Shown here: in pieces, positions 23,873 to 32,525 of the stretch
How the letters are laid out: each line of letters begins with the position of its first letter
Numbering within the stretch: the first letter of the stretch is position 1
NCBI RefSeq assembly: GCF_963677945.1
Contig: NZ_OY782578.1
Coordinates: forward strand, 1,674,001 to 1,738,000
DNA length: 64,000 nt
DNA from: an uncultured Bacteroides sp.
GTDB taxonomy: Bacteria > Bacteroidota > Bacteroidia > Bacteroidales > Bacteroidaceae
Direction of reading: 5' to 3'
Position numbers and translations under genes: made by a program
Notes under the pieces: generated by a model
What the model saw: the letters and a program-made list of their open reading frames with translations, nothing else
What the model was told of the DNA's origin: nothing
The model's database searches: none

Positions 23873-26704
23873 TTATTTAGCTTCAGGAGAAGTCATTGTT
23901 ACTTCAACCTGATTTTTTTGGCTGAACATACTCTTTGCAAATTTCTGAAGATCACTTATTGTTATTTTGTTAACAATAGCTTCATAATTAGCGTCCATGT
24001 CTAATCCGGTGTAAAGATATTCATCAATACAACCTGCCCAATAGCTATTTTCTTTTATGTTCTCTTTGTATTTCTTCAACATATATTCTTTCACTTTAGC
24101 CAGATTGGTTTCTGATGGGCCAACTTTTGCAATGTTGTCAATTTCATCAAAAACAATCTTAATCAGTTTATCCTTTTTAGCAGGATCTGTCTGGAATACA
24201 ATTTGAAGAGAACTTTCTTCTTTAGGGTATTTAGCAGTATTTCCATATACACTAACACCATAAGTACCACCTTCTTGTTCGCGGATCTTTTCAGTATAAA
24301 CAATGTCAAGAATCTGACTGAGCATACTCATCATGATATCATTCTGAGATGTGTATTTGCAGCTTCCATTATAGAATGTAAATACAGAAGCTTTAGCAGT
24401 TTGCTGTATCTTCTTGAATTCATTTTTGTATTGACCTTTACGCGTATACATCTTTGTATCTTTGAATGTTTCTTTTCTGTTTATAGATGGAAGAGATCCA
24501 AGATATTGTTCAATTAGCGGTTTAGCCTTTTCAAGATCTACGTTACCAACCAGAATAAAGGTGAAATCACTTGCATCTTTAAAGCGGTCTTTGTATAAGT
24601 CCATACATTTCTGATAATCAATTTTATCAATCATGTCAGCCTTAATACGTATTGTTCTTGGGTGATTACCATACATACCGAATGTAACAGAATCATTGAA
24701 AGCTACCATAGGATTTGCTTCTCTGTTCTGTAAAGAGGCTTTCATACGTGTTTTGTAAGAAGCAAATGCATCAGCATCCATTCTTGGAGCAGTAAATGTA
24801 AGATAAGTGAGCTGTAACATTGTTTCCAGATCTTTAGGAGAACAGCTACCGTTAACACCTTCTGTATTTGTTCCAACAGAAGAGCTTACTGAAGCTTTTT
24901 TACCTGCTAAAACTTTCTGTAGGTTAACTGCACTGAAGTTACCTAATCCTCCTAACTCAACTACATCATTAAGTGATTTGATATTAATAATTTCAGAGTT
25001 TGGCATTAGTGAATTACCACCTAAACTAACACCTTTCATCTGAATTTCATCAGCTTTGAAATCAGTCTTCTTAACGATAACCTTCACACCATTTGATAAT
25101 GTAAGTGTAGTTGTTCCAAAGTTAGTATTTTCTTTTGTGGAAATAATCTTACCAGCTTTTGGAGCTACCGGAATAAGTGGCTCGTTAGATACTTTATCTA
25201 CGTATGCAGTAATATTTTCTGCTTTTACGTTTTTAAGAATAGATAGAATTTTATCTTTAGTAGGATATACTAATCCTTCTTTATCGGGACCAAAGATTGC
25301 TACAACCTGATTGGTGTCAGAAACGAATGATTTCATAACTTCATTAATCATGGCTACCGGCAAATTTGGAGCTATTTTGTTCATAATAGCAAAATTGTCA
25401 TCAATGCTTGGAATAGGTTCGTTATCTGTGAAATTGTTAACGTAGCTATTTATATAGTCTTCGTTCTTCTTTTTATCACGTTCGTTATATTCTGATTCAA
25501 GATTTCTCAGATATTCAGCGCGTGCACGTACATATTCTGATTCAGTGAAACCAAAACGATGGGCACGTTCTATTTCGCGAAGAAGGGTGCCTAATGCATT
25601 CTCAACTCCATCTTCTTTGCATACTGCAACACCTGTAAAAGCATCTTTTGTTTTTGAAACAAAGAAGCTGCTATCGTATGTGTATCCATAAACAAATGGA
25701 GGATTTGCAGATTGAGTAAGCTCGTTTAAACGGGCGTTCAACATGTTACCAATCATATTTTTAGCGTAATCAAAAAACAAATATTGCATATTGTTCTTTA
25801 AAGAATCAGGATATACATCGTGCTTGTTGAAAAGCAAAATCTGCATATTGGTTTGCTCTTTGTCTTTTTCAATTACAACAATAGGTTCTTTATTGTCATT
25901 AACAGGGAAGTAAGTACGTAATGCAGGATTTACCGGTTTTGGAATATCACTAAACATTTTCTTGATTTTAGCTTCAACAGCATCTACATCAATATCACCT
26001 ACAATAACCAAACCTTGCAAATCTGGGCGGTACCATTTTTCATAGTAATCACGGAGCGTTTTGTATTTAAAGTTATCAACTACGTCCATTGTTCCAATAG
26101 GCATACAGTCGGCATATTTGGTTCCTGCGTACATTATAGGCAGTGCTTTTTCACGTAGACGTTGCATAGCACTCATGCGAGAACGCCATTCTTCGTGAAT
26201 AACACCACGTTCTTTATCAATTTCTTTGTCTGCTAATAACAAGTCATTTGACCAATCGTGTAAAATAAGCAAGCATGAATCTAATATCCCTTCGCGGGTA
26301 ACAGGTGCATTGGATATATTATATACGGTTTGATCAATACTTGTATAAGCATTAAGATTTACTCCGAATTTTATTCCCACACTTTCACACCATGGAACAA
26401 TGCCTAAGCCTTTATCTGTTCCCGGAAAATTCTTTGAACCATTGAAAGCCATGTGTTCCAAGAAGTGTGCTAGCCCTCTTTGTTGTGGTTCCTCAAGAAT
26501 GGAGCCAACTTTCTGTGCGATGTAGAAATCAGCTCTTTTTTCATTTGTTGTGTTTTTACGGATATAATAAGTTAATCCGTTTTCTAACTTACCTATTCTT
26601 ACATTTTTATCGATAGGTATTGGTGGCATTTGCTGTTGTGCAAAAGTTGCGCTTGCACAAAGTAATAGAGATGCCGTGAATAAATTTTTAAATAGAGATC
26701 TCAT
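23873..26704 (-). CDS. M16-family zinc metallopeptidase (two tandem halves)
   Basis: 943 residues with a signal peptide ending TFAQQ (~23). The inverted zinc motif HFLEH (about 80-84, in RGLAHFLEHMAFNGS) and a downstream Glu-containing ERGVIHEEW mark the active N-terminal half. The second half (~500-943) is the inactive partner domain with the usual NFGTTTLTLSNGVKVIVKKTDFKADEI start. Such secreted pitrilysin/insulinase-like enzymes degrade peptides in the periplasm. Normal length. Monocistronic, with a terminator at 23821-23861. Confidence 0.95.
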   Translation of the reverse strand: MRSLFKNLFTASLLLCASATFAQQQMPPIPIDKNVRIGKLENGLTYYIRKNTTNEKRADFYIAQKVGSILEEPQQRGLAHFLEHMAFNGSKNFPGTDKGLGIVPWCESVGIKFGVNLNAYTSIDQTVYNISNAPVTREGILDSCLLILHDWSNDLLLADKEIDKERGVIHEEWRSRMSAMQRLREKALPIMYAGTKYADCMPIGTMDVVDNFKYKTLRDYYEKWYRPDLQGLVIVGDIDVDAVEAKIKKMFSDIPKPVNPALRTYFPVNDNKEPIVVIEKDKEQTNMQILLFNKHDVYPDSLKNNMQYLFFDYAKNMIGNMLNARLNELTQSANPPFVYGYTYDSSFFVSKTKDAFTGVAVCKEDGVENALGTLLREIERAHRFGFTESEYVRARAEYLRNLESEYNERDKKKNEDYINSYVNNFTDNEPIPSIDDNFAIMNKIAPNLPVAMINEVMKSFVSDTNQVVAIFGPDKEGLVYPTKDKILSILKNVKAENITAYVDKVSNEPLIPVAPKAGKIISTKENTNFGTTTLTLSNGVKVIVKKTDFKADEIQMKGVSLGGNSLMPNSEIINIKSLNDVVELGGLGNFSAVNLQKVLAGKKASVSSSVGTNTEGVNGSCSPKDLETMLQLTYLTFTAPRMDADAFASYKTRMKASLQNREANPMVAFNDSVTFGMYGNHPRTIRIKADMIDKIDYQKCMDLYKDRFKDASDFTFILVGNVDLEKAKPLIEQYLGSLPSINRKETFKDTKMYTRKGQYKNEFKKIQQTAKASVFTFYNGSCKYTSQNDIMMSMLSQILDIVYTEKIREQEGGTYGVSVYGNTAKYPKEESSLQIVFQTDPAKKDKLIKIVFDEIDNIAKVGPSETNLAKVKEYMLKKYKENIKENSYWAGCIDEYLYTGLDMDANYEAIVNKITISDLQKFAKSMFSQKNQVEVTMTSPEAK

Positions 26705-26806
26705 AATTTATATAAATTGGATGTTTAAATATATTTTTATTCAGTTAGTCGCTTTATAAATATTAAAAATCACAAAGTAAGTGAATTTATTGTCATAAAA
26801 ATGAAA

Positions 26807-26841
26807 TTCCCCGATAAAGATCTAAAAACTTTATCAGGGAA
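26807..26841 (-). terminator. Terminator of the ftsK-lolA-trxB operon
   Basis: Thirteen-bp arms TTCCCTGATAAAG / CTTTATCGGGGAA on the minus strand, with one T-G wobble on that strand only. A smaller perfect hairpin (TAGCTAT / ATAGCTA, 26864-26885) lies between it and trxB. Confidence 0.8.
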
Positions 26842-26922
26842 CTCTTAAAGTATTACATTATAGTAGCTATTTTGATCAATAGCTATTAATGAATAATTGT
26901 TTATTAATCAAATTGTGATATA

Positions 26923-27870
26923 TTATAATTTATGCTCAGCTAAATAACGCTCTGCTTCAATCGCAGCTTTACATCCGCTTCCGGCAGCTGTTGTAGCTTG
27001 TCGGTAAACAGGATCGGCTACATCTCCGGCTGCGAATACTCCTGGAACTTTAGTACGCGGAGTATCGCCTTCTGTAATAATGTATCCAACAGGATCAGTA
27101 TCAAGATAAGGAGAGAATATTTCAGAGTTTGGCTTGTGACCAATTGCTAAAAAGAAACCGTCAATAGTTATGTCATAACGTTCTTCATCTGCTTCTCCCA
27201 TGTGTTTTACAACATGTGCACCTTCTACTCCGTTTTCTCCGAAAAGGCCTAAAGTGTTGTGCTCGAAAAGAACTTCTATTTTTTCGTGATTTAATACACG
27301 CTCCTGCATAATTTTAGATGCTCTCAGGAATGACTTACGAACTATCAGATATACTTTCTTAGCCAATCCTGCTAAATAGATGGCTTCTTCACAAGCTGTG
27401 TCACCTCCACCAACTACTGCAACGACTTTTTTTCGGTAAAAGAATCCATCACATGTAGCGCATGCACTAACACCCATTCCGGCATATTTTTTTTCATCTT
27501 CCAGTCCCAGGTATTTAGCAGTGGCACCTGTAGCAATAATGATAGTATCTGCTTCGATAACTTTTTCACCTTCAATTGTAATCTTGTAAGGAGCTTTGCT
27601 GAGGTCGGCAGCAGTAGCCAATCCACTTCTGATGTCGGCTCCAAAACGAGCAGCTTGTCTTCTTAAGTCATCCATAAGCTGACTACCATCTACTCCATCC
27701 GGGTAACCAGGGAAGTTTTCAACATCTGTTGTGGTTGTTAGCTGTCCTCCGGGTTGTAATCCTTCATATAAGATAGGAGATAAGTTTGCTCTTCCAGCAT
27801 AAATTGCTGCTGTATATCCTGCCGGTCCTGAACCGATAATCAGGCATCTTGTTCTTTCTATATTTTCCAT
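26923..27870 (-). CDS. trxB: Thioredoxin reductase
   Basis: 315 residues, standard bacterial length. FAD-binding GSGPAGYTAAIYAGRA (~13-28), redox-active CATCDG (~136-141), NADPH-binding VVGGGDTACEEAIYL (~151-165) and the C-terminal VFAAGDVADPVYRQATTAAGSGCKAA are all intact. It reduces thioredoxin with NADPH in the cytosol. It is the last gene of a ftsK-lolA-like-trxB run, 7 bp after the LolA-like gene. Confidence 0.98.
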   Translation of the reverse strand: MENIERTRCLIIGSGPAGYTAAIYAGRANLSPILYEGLQPGGQLTTTTDVENFPGYPDGVDGSQLMDDLRRQAARFGADIRSGLATAADLSKAPYKITIEGEKVIEADTIIIATGATAKYLGLEDEKKYAGMGVSACATCDGFFYRKKVVAVVGGGDTACEEAIYLAGLAKKVYLIVRKSFLRASKIMQERVLNHEKIEVLFEHNTLGLFGENGVEGAHVVKHMGEADEERYDITIDGFFLAIGHKPNSEIFSPYLDTDPVGYIITEGDTPRTKVPGVFAAGDVADPVYRQATTAAGSGCKAAIEAERYLAEHKL

Positions 27871-27877
27871 TTTGTTT

Positions 27878-28489
27878 TTATCTTAAGTCAATAATTTCTG
27901 CATTTGGATATTTCTTTTTATTAAACTGAAACAAAGAGTCAGAGTATGATTGTTTTGTTTTATAGCTTGTAATAGTAATTACACTATTGTTGTTAGGCTG
28001 TTCTAAAGTAATAAGCTGAGGTTGATAATTACTTTTTGAGATTAACAGGACAACACGTGAAAATGCTTTTTTCTTGTTTTCCGGAGTCAGAGTTATTTTG
28101 TAATTGTTCCCAACTACGCCATTTAATTTATAATTATATCCATTTTTATAAATATTAAGTAAGGCATAAGGATTCATGCTTTGCAGTTCATCTTCAGTAG
28201 GTGAGCTAATGTTTACTTCTTCACTATGCTTTAGATAGCTCCATTGAGTTTTTCCATCAAACCAGGTTGTAGCATCATTTGTGTCTAAAAAGAACTTTTT
28301 ATTCTTTAACTGCAGTACACCATTTATCTGATTACCTCCGGATTTAATTCTGAAGGTAGCTTTTATACCTCCTGCTTTAGCAAATGCAGCAGATGTTTCG
28401 TCCAGAATCTTTTTAGCTTGTGCATCTTTTTGCGCAAAGCAAGGCAAGATCAAAGCACTAATAAGCAATGTAATGATATACTTTTTCAT
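27878..28489 (-). CDS. LolA-like outer-membrane lipoprotein carrier
   Basis: 203 residues. The signal peptide ends PCFAQ (~20). The LolA fold is suggested by AKKILDETSAAFAKAGGIKATFRIKSG, then GVLQLKNKKFFLDTNDATTWFDGKTQWSYLKHSEEVNIS, typical of Bacteroidetes members. LolA shuttles lipoproteins across the periplasm, though many family members here are uncharacterised. It follows ftsK (38 bp) and precedes trxB (7 bp). Family assignment good; carrier role inferred. Confidence 0.88.
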   Translation of the reverse strand: MKKYIITLLISALILPCFAQKDAQAKKILDETSAAFAKAGGIKATFRIKSGGNQINGVLQLKNKKFFLDTNDATTWFDGKTQWSYLKHSEEVNISSPTEDELQSMNPYALLNIYKNGYNYKLNGVVGNNYKITLTPENKKKAFSRVVLLISKSNYQPQLITLEQPNNNSVITITSYKTKQSYSDSLFQFNKKKYPNAEIIDLR

Positions 28490-28527
28490 TGTTTTATTCT
28501 TTGGTTATTATTATGCTAAATAAAAGA

Positions 28528-30990
28528 TTATTGTCTCAGGTTACCCAATCGCATTTCCAAGTCAGTTTCGTCAATGCACATAACCTGGCGGGCTTTACTT
28601 CCCTCTGACGGACCAACAATTCCAGCTTTCTCCAATTGATCCATTATTCTGCCGGCACGATTATATCCGATAGAGAATTTTCGTTGTATGAGTGATGTAG
28701 AACCTTGCTGGTGAATAACAACCAATCGGGCTGCATCATCGAACATTGGATCGAGACGATTCATATCAACATCTCCAACAGTACTTTCACTCTCTTCTCC
28801 TACATATTCAGGCAAGTAGAATGCTGTAGTGTATCCTTGCTGACGAGAAATATAATCAGTGATTTTTTCTACTTCAGGAGTATCAACGAATGCACATTGA
28901 ACACGAACCGGATCACTTCCTTGTAAGAAAAGCATATCCCCGCGACCAATCAGCTGATTAGCTCCCGGACGGTCGAGAATTGTACGAGAGTCCATCATGG
29001 ACGACACACGGAAAGCAACACGAGCCGGGAAGTTGGCTTTAATTGTACCGGTGATAATATTTGTAGTAGGACGTTGAGTGGCAATAATCATGTGAATACC
29101 TACGGCACGTGCCAACTGAGCAATACGTGCAATTGGAAGTTCTACTTCTTTTCCGGCAGTCATAATCAAGTCACCAAACTCATCTATAATCACAACAATA
29201 TATGGCATAAACTTATGTCCCTTTTCTGGATTTAGTCTACGATTAATAAACTTCTCGTTATATTCCTTAATGTTACGAGTATGAGCCTTTTTAAGCAGGT
29301 CGTAGCGGGTATCCATCTCAATACAAAGAGAATTCAGCGTATGTACAACCTTGGTGAAGTCAGTAATAATAGCCTCTTCGCCATCAGGTAATTTTGCCAG
29401 AAAATGTTTCTCTACAGTTGAGTAAATACTAAATTCTACTTTCTTAGGGTCAATCAAAACAAATTTCAGTTCAGCAGGATGCTTCTTGTAGAGTAATGAT
29501 GTAATAATAGCATTTAATCCCACAGATTTACCCTGTCCGGTAGCTCCGGCCACAAGTACGTGAGGCATCTTACAAAGATCCACCATGAAAATCTCATTGG
29601 TAATGGTTTTACCAAATGCAATAGGGAGATCAAATGTGGATTCCTGAAACTTTCTGGATGAAATGATTGAATGCATGGAAACAATCTTTGGATTGGAGTT
29701 TGGAACTTCAATACCAATAGTTCCTTTTCCCGGAATTGGTGCAATGATACGAATACCTAAAGCAGAAAGACTAAGAGCGATATCATCTTCCAACCCGCGA
29801 ATTTTGGAAATACGTACGCCGGCTTCAGGGGTAATTTCGTATAAAGTAACAGTAGAACCTACAGTCGCTTTAATTGAACTTATTTCAATACCAAAACTTC
29901 TTAGCGTACTGATAATCTTATCTTTGTTGGCAGTCTGTTCTTCCATATTAATGGCAGGCTCATTGTTATCGTACCGCTTCATCAAGTCCAGACCCGGATG
30001 ACGGTAGTTCTCCAAATCGAGTGTAGGATTATACTTTCCTAAAATAGAGGCATCATAAGTTTCATCATCACTGGATTTTGCAGATTCTATTTTGAATTCC
30101 GGTTCTTTATCTTCGGTTTCCTCCTCATTTTCTTCTGTAGGCTCTGGATATTCTATTTCCTCTTCATTTACTATGTTTGATTTTACCCAATCCTCAACAG
30201 GTGCTTCTTCAACAGGTGCAGGAGTTATAGCTTCTATAGGCTTAGATACTGCTTTCTGTTCAAAACTACGGTCTAGTTTGAAGTTTACAGTTTTAGGTTC
30301 AGGATTGGTGAATTCCAGAGTATCATCTTCTGTTGCCAAAGCTTCTTCTTTCTCTTTTTTCTTTCTGAAATTAAGTTGAAGTGCATGTCTGATATAGATT
30401 ATAGTCTGTGTGCTCAGATAAATAAGAAAGCAAAGAGCAGTAGCTAAAAGAAGCAAAGATATACCCGGAACACCTATTTGTGAAACCAACCAATTGCTAA
30501 CGTTGTATCCATGTAATCCTCCAAGGTAAATAAAGCTGTCTTTATAGTTGTCCATGAATACAAATCCAAAGAATACTGAAAACCATATAAGTAGCAGAGA
30601 ACAGCCAATAAACCATTTCCAAACACGGAAATTACGTACTCGCATCAATTTCATACCAACAATGGCCAGAAATAACAGTATAAAGTAAGATGAGACTCCA
30701 AAGCATTCATTAATTAAGAAATTTGCCATCTGAGCACCTCTCGAACCTGCATAATTTCTTATGTGATTATTAATCGACGATAACTGGTCTGGATTAGGAT
30801 TGTCTAAAATACTTTGATCGGCTGCTCCGGTAAAAAAGAAGGAAGTAAAAGCCAGTAGTAAATAGACTGAAAAAATCACCATCATTAAACCAATAATAAA
30901 ATGAAAAGTCTCATTATGAAAGGTTTTTGTTAAATTATTGGTGGAAGCGGACTCCATTGCCGGACTCTTATCTGTTTTTTTCTTTGCCAT
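28528..30990 (-). CDS. ftsK: DNA translocase FtsK/SpoIIIE
   Basis: 820 residues from MAKKKTDKSP. Another in-frame ATG at 31023 lies inside the -7 element TATTTTTG (31021-31028), so it is rejected. Four N-terminal membrane helices (~40-200) are followed by an acidic linker and the motor: Walker A GATGQGKS (~480), Walker B YIVVIIDEFGDLI, then the RPGANQLIGRGDMLF region. The C-terminal winged-helix gamma domain (~755-820, LVVIHQQGSTSLIQRKFSIGYNRAGRIMDQLE) reads KOPS-type polarity sequences. It pumps chromosomes at the division septum. It is the first gene of the operon with the LolA-like gene and trxB. Confidence 0.97.
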   Translation of the reverse strand: MAKKKTDKSPAMESASTNNLTKTFHNETFHFIIGLMMVIFSVYLLLAFTSFFFTGAADQSILDNPNPDQLSSINNHIRNYAGSRGAQMANFLINECFGVSSYFILLFLAIVGMKLMRVRNFRVWKWFIGCSLLLIWFSVFFGFVFMDNYKDSFIYLGGLHGYNVSNWLVSQIGVPGISLLLLATALCFLIYLSTQTIIYIRHALQLNFRKKKEKEEALATEDDTLEFTNPEPKTVNFKLDRSFEQKAVSKPIEAITPAPVEEAPVEDWVKSNIVNEEEIEYPEPTEENEEETEDKEPEFKIESAKSSDDETYDASILGKYNPTLDLENYRHPGLDLMKRYDNNEPAINMEEQTANKDKIISTLRSFGIEISSIKATVGSTVTLYEITPEAGVRISKIRGLEDDIALSLSALGIRIIAPIPGKGTIGIEVPNSNPKIVSMHSIISSRKFQESTFDLPIAFGKTITNEIFMVDLCKMPHVLVAGATGQGKSVGLNAIITSLLYKKHPAELKFVLIDPKKVEFSIYSTVEKHFLAKLPDGEEAIITDFTKVVHTLNSLCIEMDTRYDLLKKAHTRNIKEYNEKFINRRLNPEKGHKFMPYIVVIIDEFGDLIMTAGKEVELPIARIAQLARAVGIHMIIATQRPTTNIITGTIKANFPARVAFRVSSMMDSRTILDRPGANQLIGRGDMLFLQGSDPVRVQCAFVDTPEVEKITDYISRQQGYTTAFYLPEYVGEESESTVGDVDMNRLDPMFDDAARLVVIHQQGSTSLIQRKFSIGYNRAGRIMDQLEKAGIVGPSEGSKARQVMCIDETDLEMRLGNLRQ

Positions 30991-31020
30991 TAAGAATTTT
31001 ATTTTTATTGTTTGATTCTG

Positions 31021-31028
31021 CAAAAATA
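31021..31028 (-). promoter_or_regulatory. -7 promoter element for ftsK (TATTTTTG)
   Basis: Minus-strand TATTTTTG, 30 bp upstream of the preferred ftsK ATG at 30990; it overlaps and so excludes the ATG at 31023. Confidence 0.55.
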
Positions 31029-31101
31029 ATAAAATAACATTAGTTGGAGATTAAGAATCAAATAAAAATTTAGCAAAATAATAATATGAATGTTTTGTAG
31101 A

Positions 31102-31144
31102 AAAACTATTTATTTTGTACAAAATAAATAGTTTTCTTGTACAA
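31102..31144. repeat. GTACA-type palindrome, copy A
   Basis: 31102-31135 is a perfect 34-bp palindrome: 15-bp arms AAAACTATTTATTTT and complement around GTAC. It is followed at once by TTGTACAA (31137-31144). It shares the TTGTAC core with elements at 38966-39039 and 62418-62499. Confidence 0.8.
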
Positions 31145-31253
31145 TATGATGCTTTTTGGTTTAGAGGAAAAGTTTATCGTCATATTACTGGTTCGTATAT
31201 ATCAGATTGCTAAAAGGCGCATTGTACTTACATTTCACGTTAAAATACATTGA

Positions 31254-31288
31254 TTTGCAGTTGAATTACTCCTTTTTTGTTAACTTTG
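31254..31288 (+). promoter_or_regulatory. Promoter for the DUF5063 gene (TTTG-N23-TAACTTTG)
   Basis: TAACTTTG (31281-31288) with TTTG at 31254-31257; the spacer is slightly long. It ends 20 bp before the ATG at 31309 and overlaps none of the coding region from that start. Confidence 0.55.
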
Positions 31289-31308
31289 CGGCTTAATTGA
31301 AAAGTTGT

Positions 31309-31884
31309 ATGGAAAATAATCATCAAGTGATATTCAGCAGAGATGTTGTAGAATTTGTAACAGTGGCAGCTGAACTTTGTGCTTATCTGGAACGTGCGGA
31401 AAGTGCAAAGCGAAGTTCTTTTGTTGATACCACCCTAAAAATATTGCCATTGCTTTATCTTAAAGCGTCATTATTGCCCGAATGTGAAATGGTTGGAGAT
31501 GAAGCTCCGGAGACATATGTTACTGAGGAGATTTATGAATTGATGCGTATGAATGTAGCTTATGTATTAAGGGAAAAGGATGACTATCTTGAAGTCTTTC
31601 TTCCTGAAATGGCTTATAGCGACACTCCGATAAAAAAATGCATTTCAGAGGATTTAGCTGATATTTATCAAGACTTGAAGGATTTTATTTTTGTTTTTCA
31701 ATTGGGATATAATGAAACAATGCATGATTCATTGGCTATTTGCAAAGAACATTTTGCTTTATATTGGGGACAAAAACTAGTTAATACTTTGAGAGCCTTG
31801 CACGATGTGAAGTATAATGCTGATAATAAAGATGAAGCTGAAGACGAAATTGATGATGATGAAAAGTTGAACGAAGTATTATGA
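31309..31884 (+). CDS. DUF5063 domain protein
   Basis: 191 residues from the ATG (MENNHQVIFSRD). A TTG four codons upstream is possible, but the promoter spacing favours the ATG. Mostly helical and acidic, with a very acidic tail (DEAEDEIDDDEKLNEVL). It matches the Bacteroidetes DUF5063 family, of unknown function. Its stop overlaps the start of a 3'-5' exonuclease gene by 4 bp (ATGA), so translation is coupled and a link to nucleic-acid processing is possible. Confidence 0.82.
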   Translation: MENNHQVIFSRDVVEFVTVAAELCAYLERAESAKRSSFVDTTLKILPLLYLKASLLPECEMVGDEAPETYVTEEIYELMRMNVAYVLREKDDYLEVFLPEMAYSDTPIKKCISEDLADIYQDLKDFIFVFQLGYNETMHDSLAICKEHFALYWGQKLVNTLRALHDVKYNADNKDEAEDEIDDDEKLNEVL

Positions 31885-32525
31885 TTGTAAAAAGAACTAT
31901 AACAAAAGACGATATATCAGAAATGCCGAAAGCAATTTTCGAAGGCAAAATTATAATGATTTGTACTGAAAAAGATGCTGAACGTGCTATTGAATTTTTA
32001 AATAAGTATGCTGTACTGGGAATTGACAGCGAAACAAAGCCGTCTTTTGTTAAGGGGAAATCACATAAAGTCTCTTTGCTGCAGGTTGCTACAGATACTC
32101 ATTGCTTCCTGTTTCGCTTAAACCTGATAGGAATACCTAAAGTTCTGATTGATTTGCTGGAGAATCCTTCGATTGTAAAAGTAGGACTCTCGTTGAAGGA
32201 CGATTTTCTGGCTTTGCATCGCAGAGTCTCTTTTAAACAGCAAAATTGTATAGAGTTGCAGGAATTTGTTAAACCATTCGGTATTCAGGATAAAAGTCTG
32301 CAAAAAATATATGCTATCCTTTTTGGTCAGAAAATATCTAAATCGCAACGCCTGTCTAATTGGGAGGCCGAAACATTAAGTCCGTCACAGCAATTGTATG
32401 CTGCTACAGACGCATGGACATGTTTGAAGATTTATACTTTGTTGCAAGAGTTGCATCAAACGGGCGATTATGTAAAAGAGGAAATAGTAGAACCGGTAAT
32501 TGAAGAAAAAGAAAAAGAAAAATAA
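31881..32525 (+). CDS. 3'-5' exonuclease, DEDD (RNase D-like) family
   Basis: 214 residues. Exo I motif GIDSETKPSF (Asp and Glu metal ligands, ~46-55), a middle motif around VGLSLKDDFLALHR, and Exo III YAATDAWTCLKIY (~173-185) match the DEDDy nuclease fold. The length fits a stand-alone exonuclease domain without HRDC, so an RNA- or DNA-trimming role is plausible but the substrate is unknown. Translationally coupled to the DUF5063 gene (4-bp overlap) and directly abutting the rRNA methyltransferase (0-bp gap). Confidence 0.92.
   Translation: MIVKRTITKDDISEMPKAIFEGKIIMICTEKDAERAIEFLNKYAVLGIDSETKPSFVKGKSHKVSLLQVATDTHCFLFRLNLIGIPKVLIDLLENPSIVKVGLSLKDDFLALHRRVSFKQQNCIELQEFVKPFGIQDKSLQKIYAILFGQKISKSQRLSNWEAETLSPSQQLYAATDAWTCLKIYTLLQELHQTGDYVKEEIVEPVIEEKEKEK

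Larger units (their letters stand above)
30991..31308. other. Divergent promoter region with a perfect 34-bp palindrome
   Basis: 318 bp between ftsK and the DUF5063 gene, with a -7 element for each. The centre holds a GTACA-type palindrome (31102-31135) and TTGTACAA (31137-31144), listed separately. Nothing else is recognised. Confidence 0.7.
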
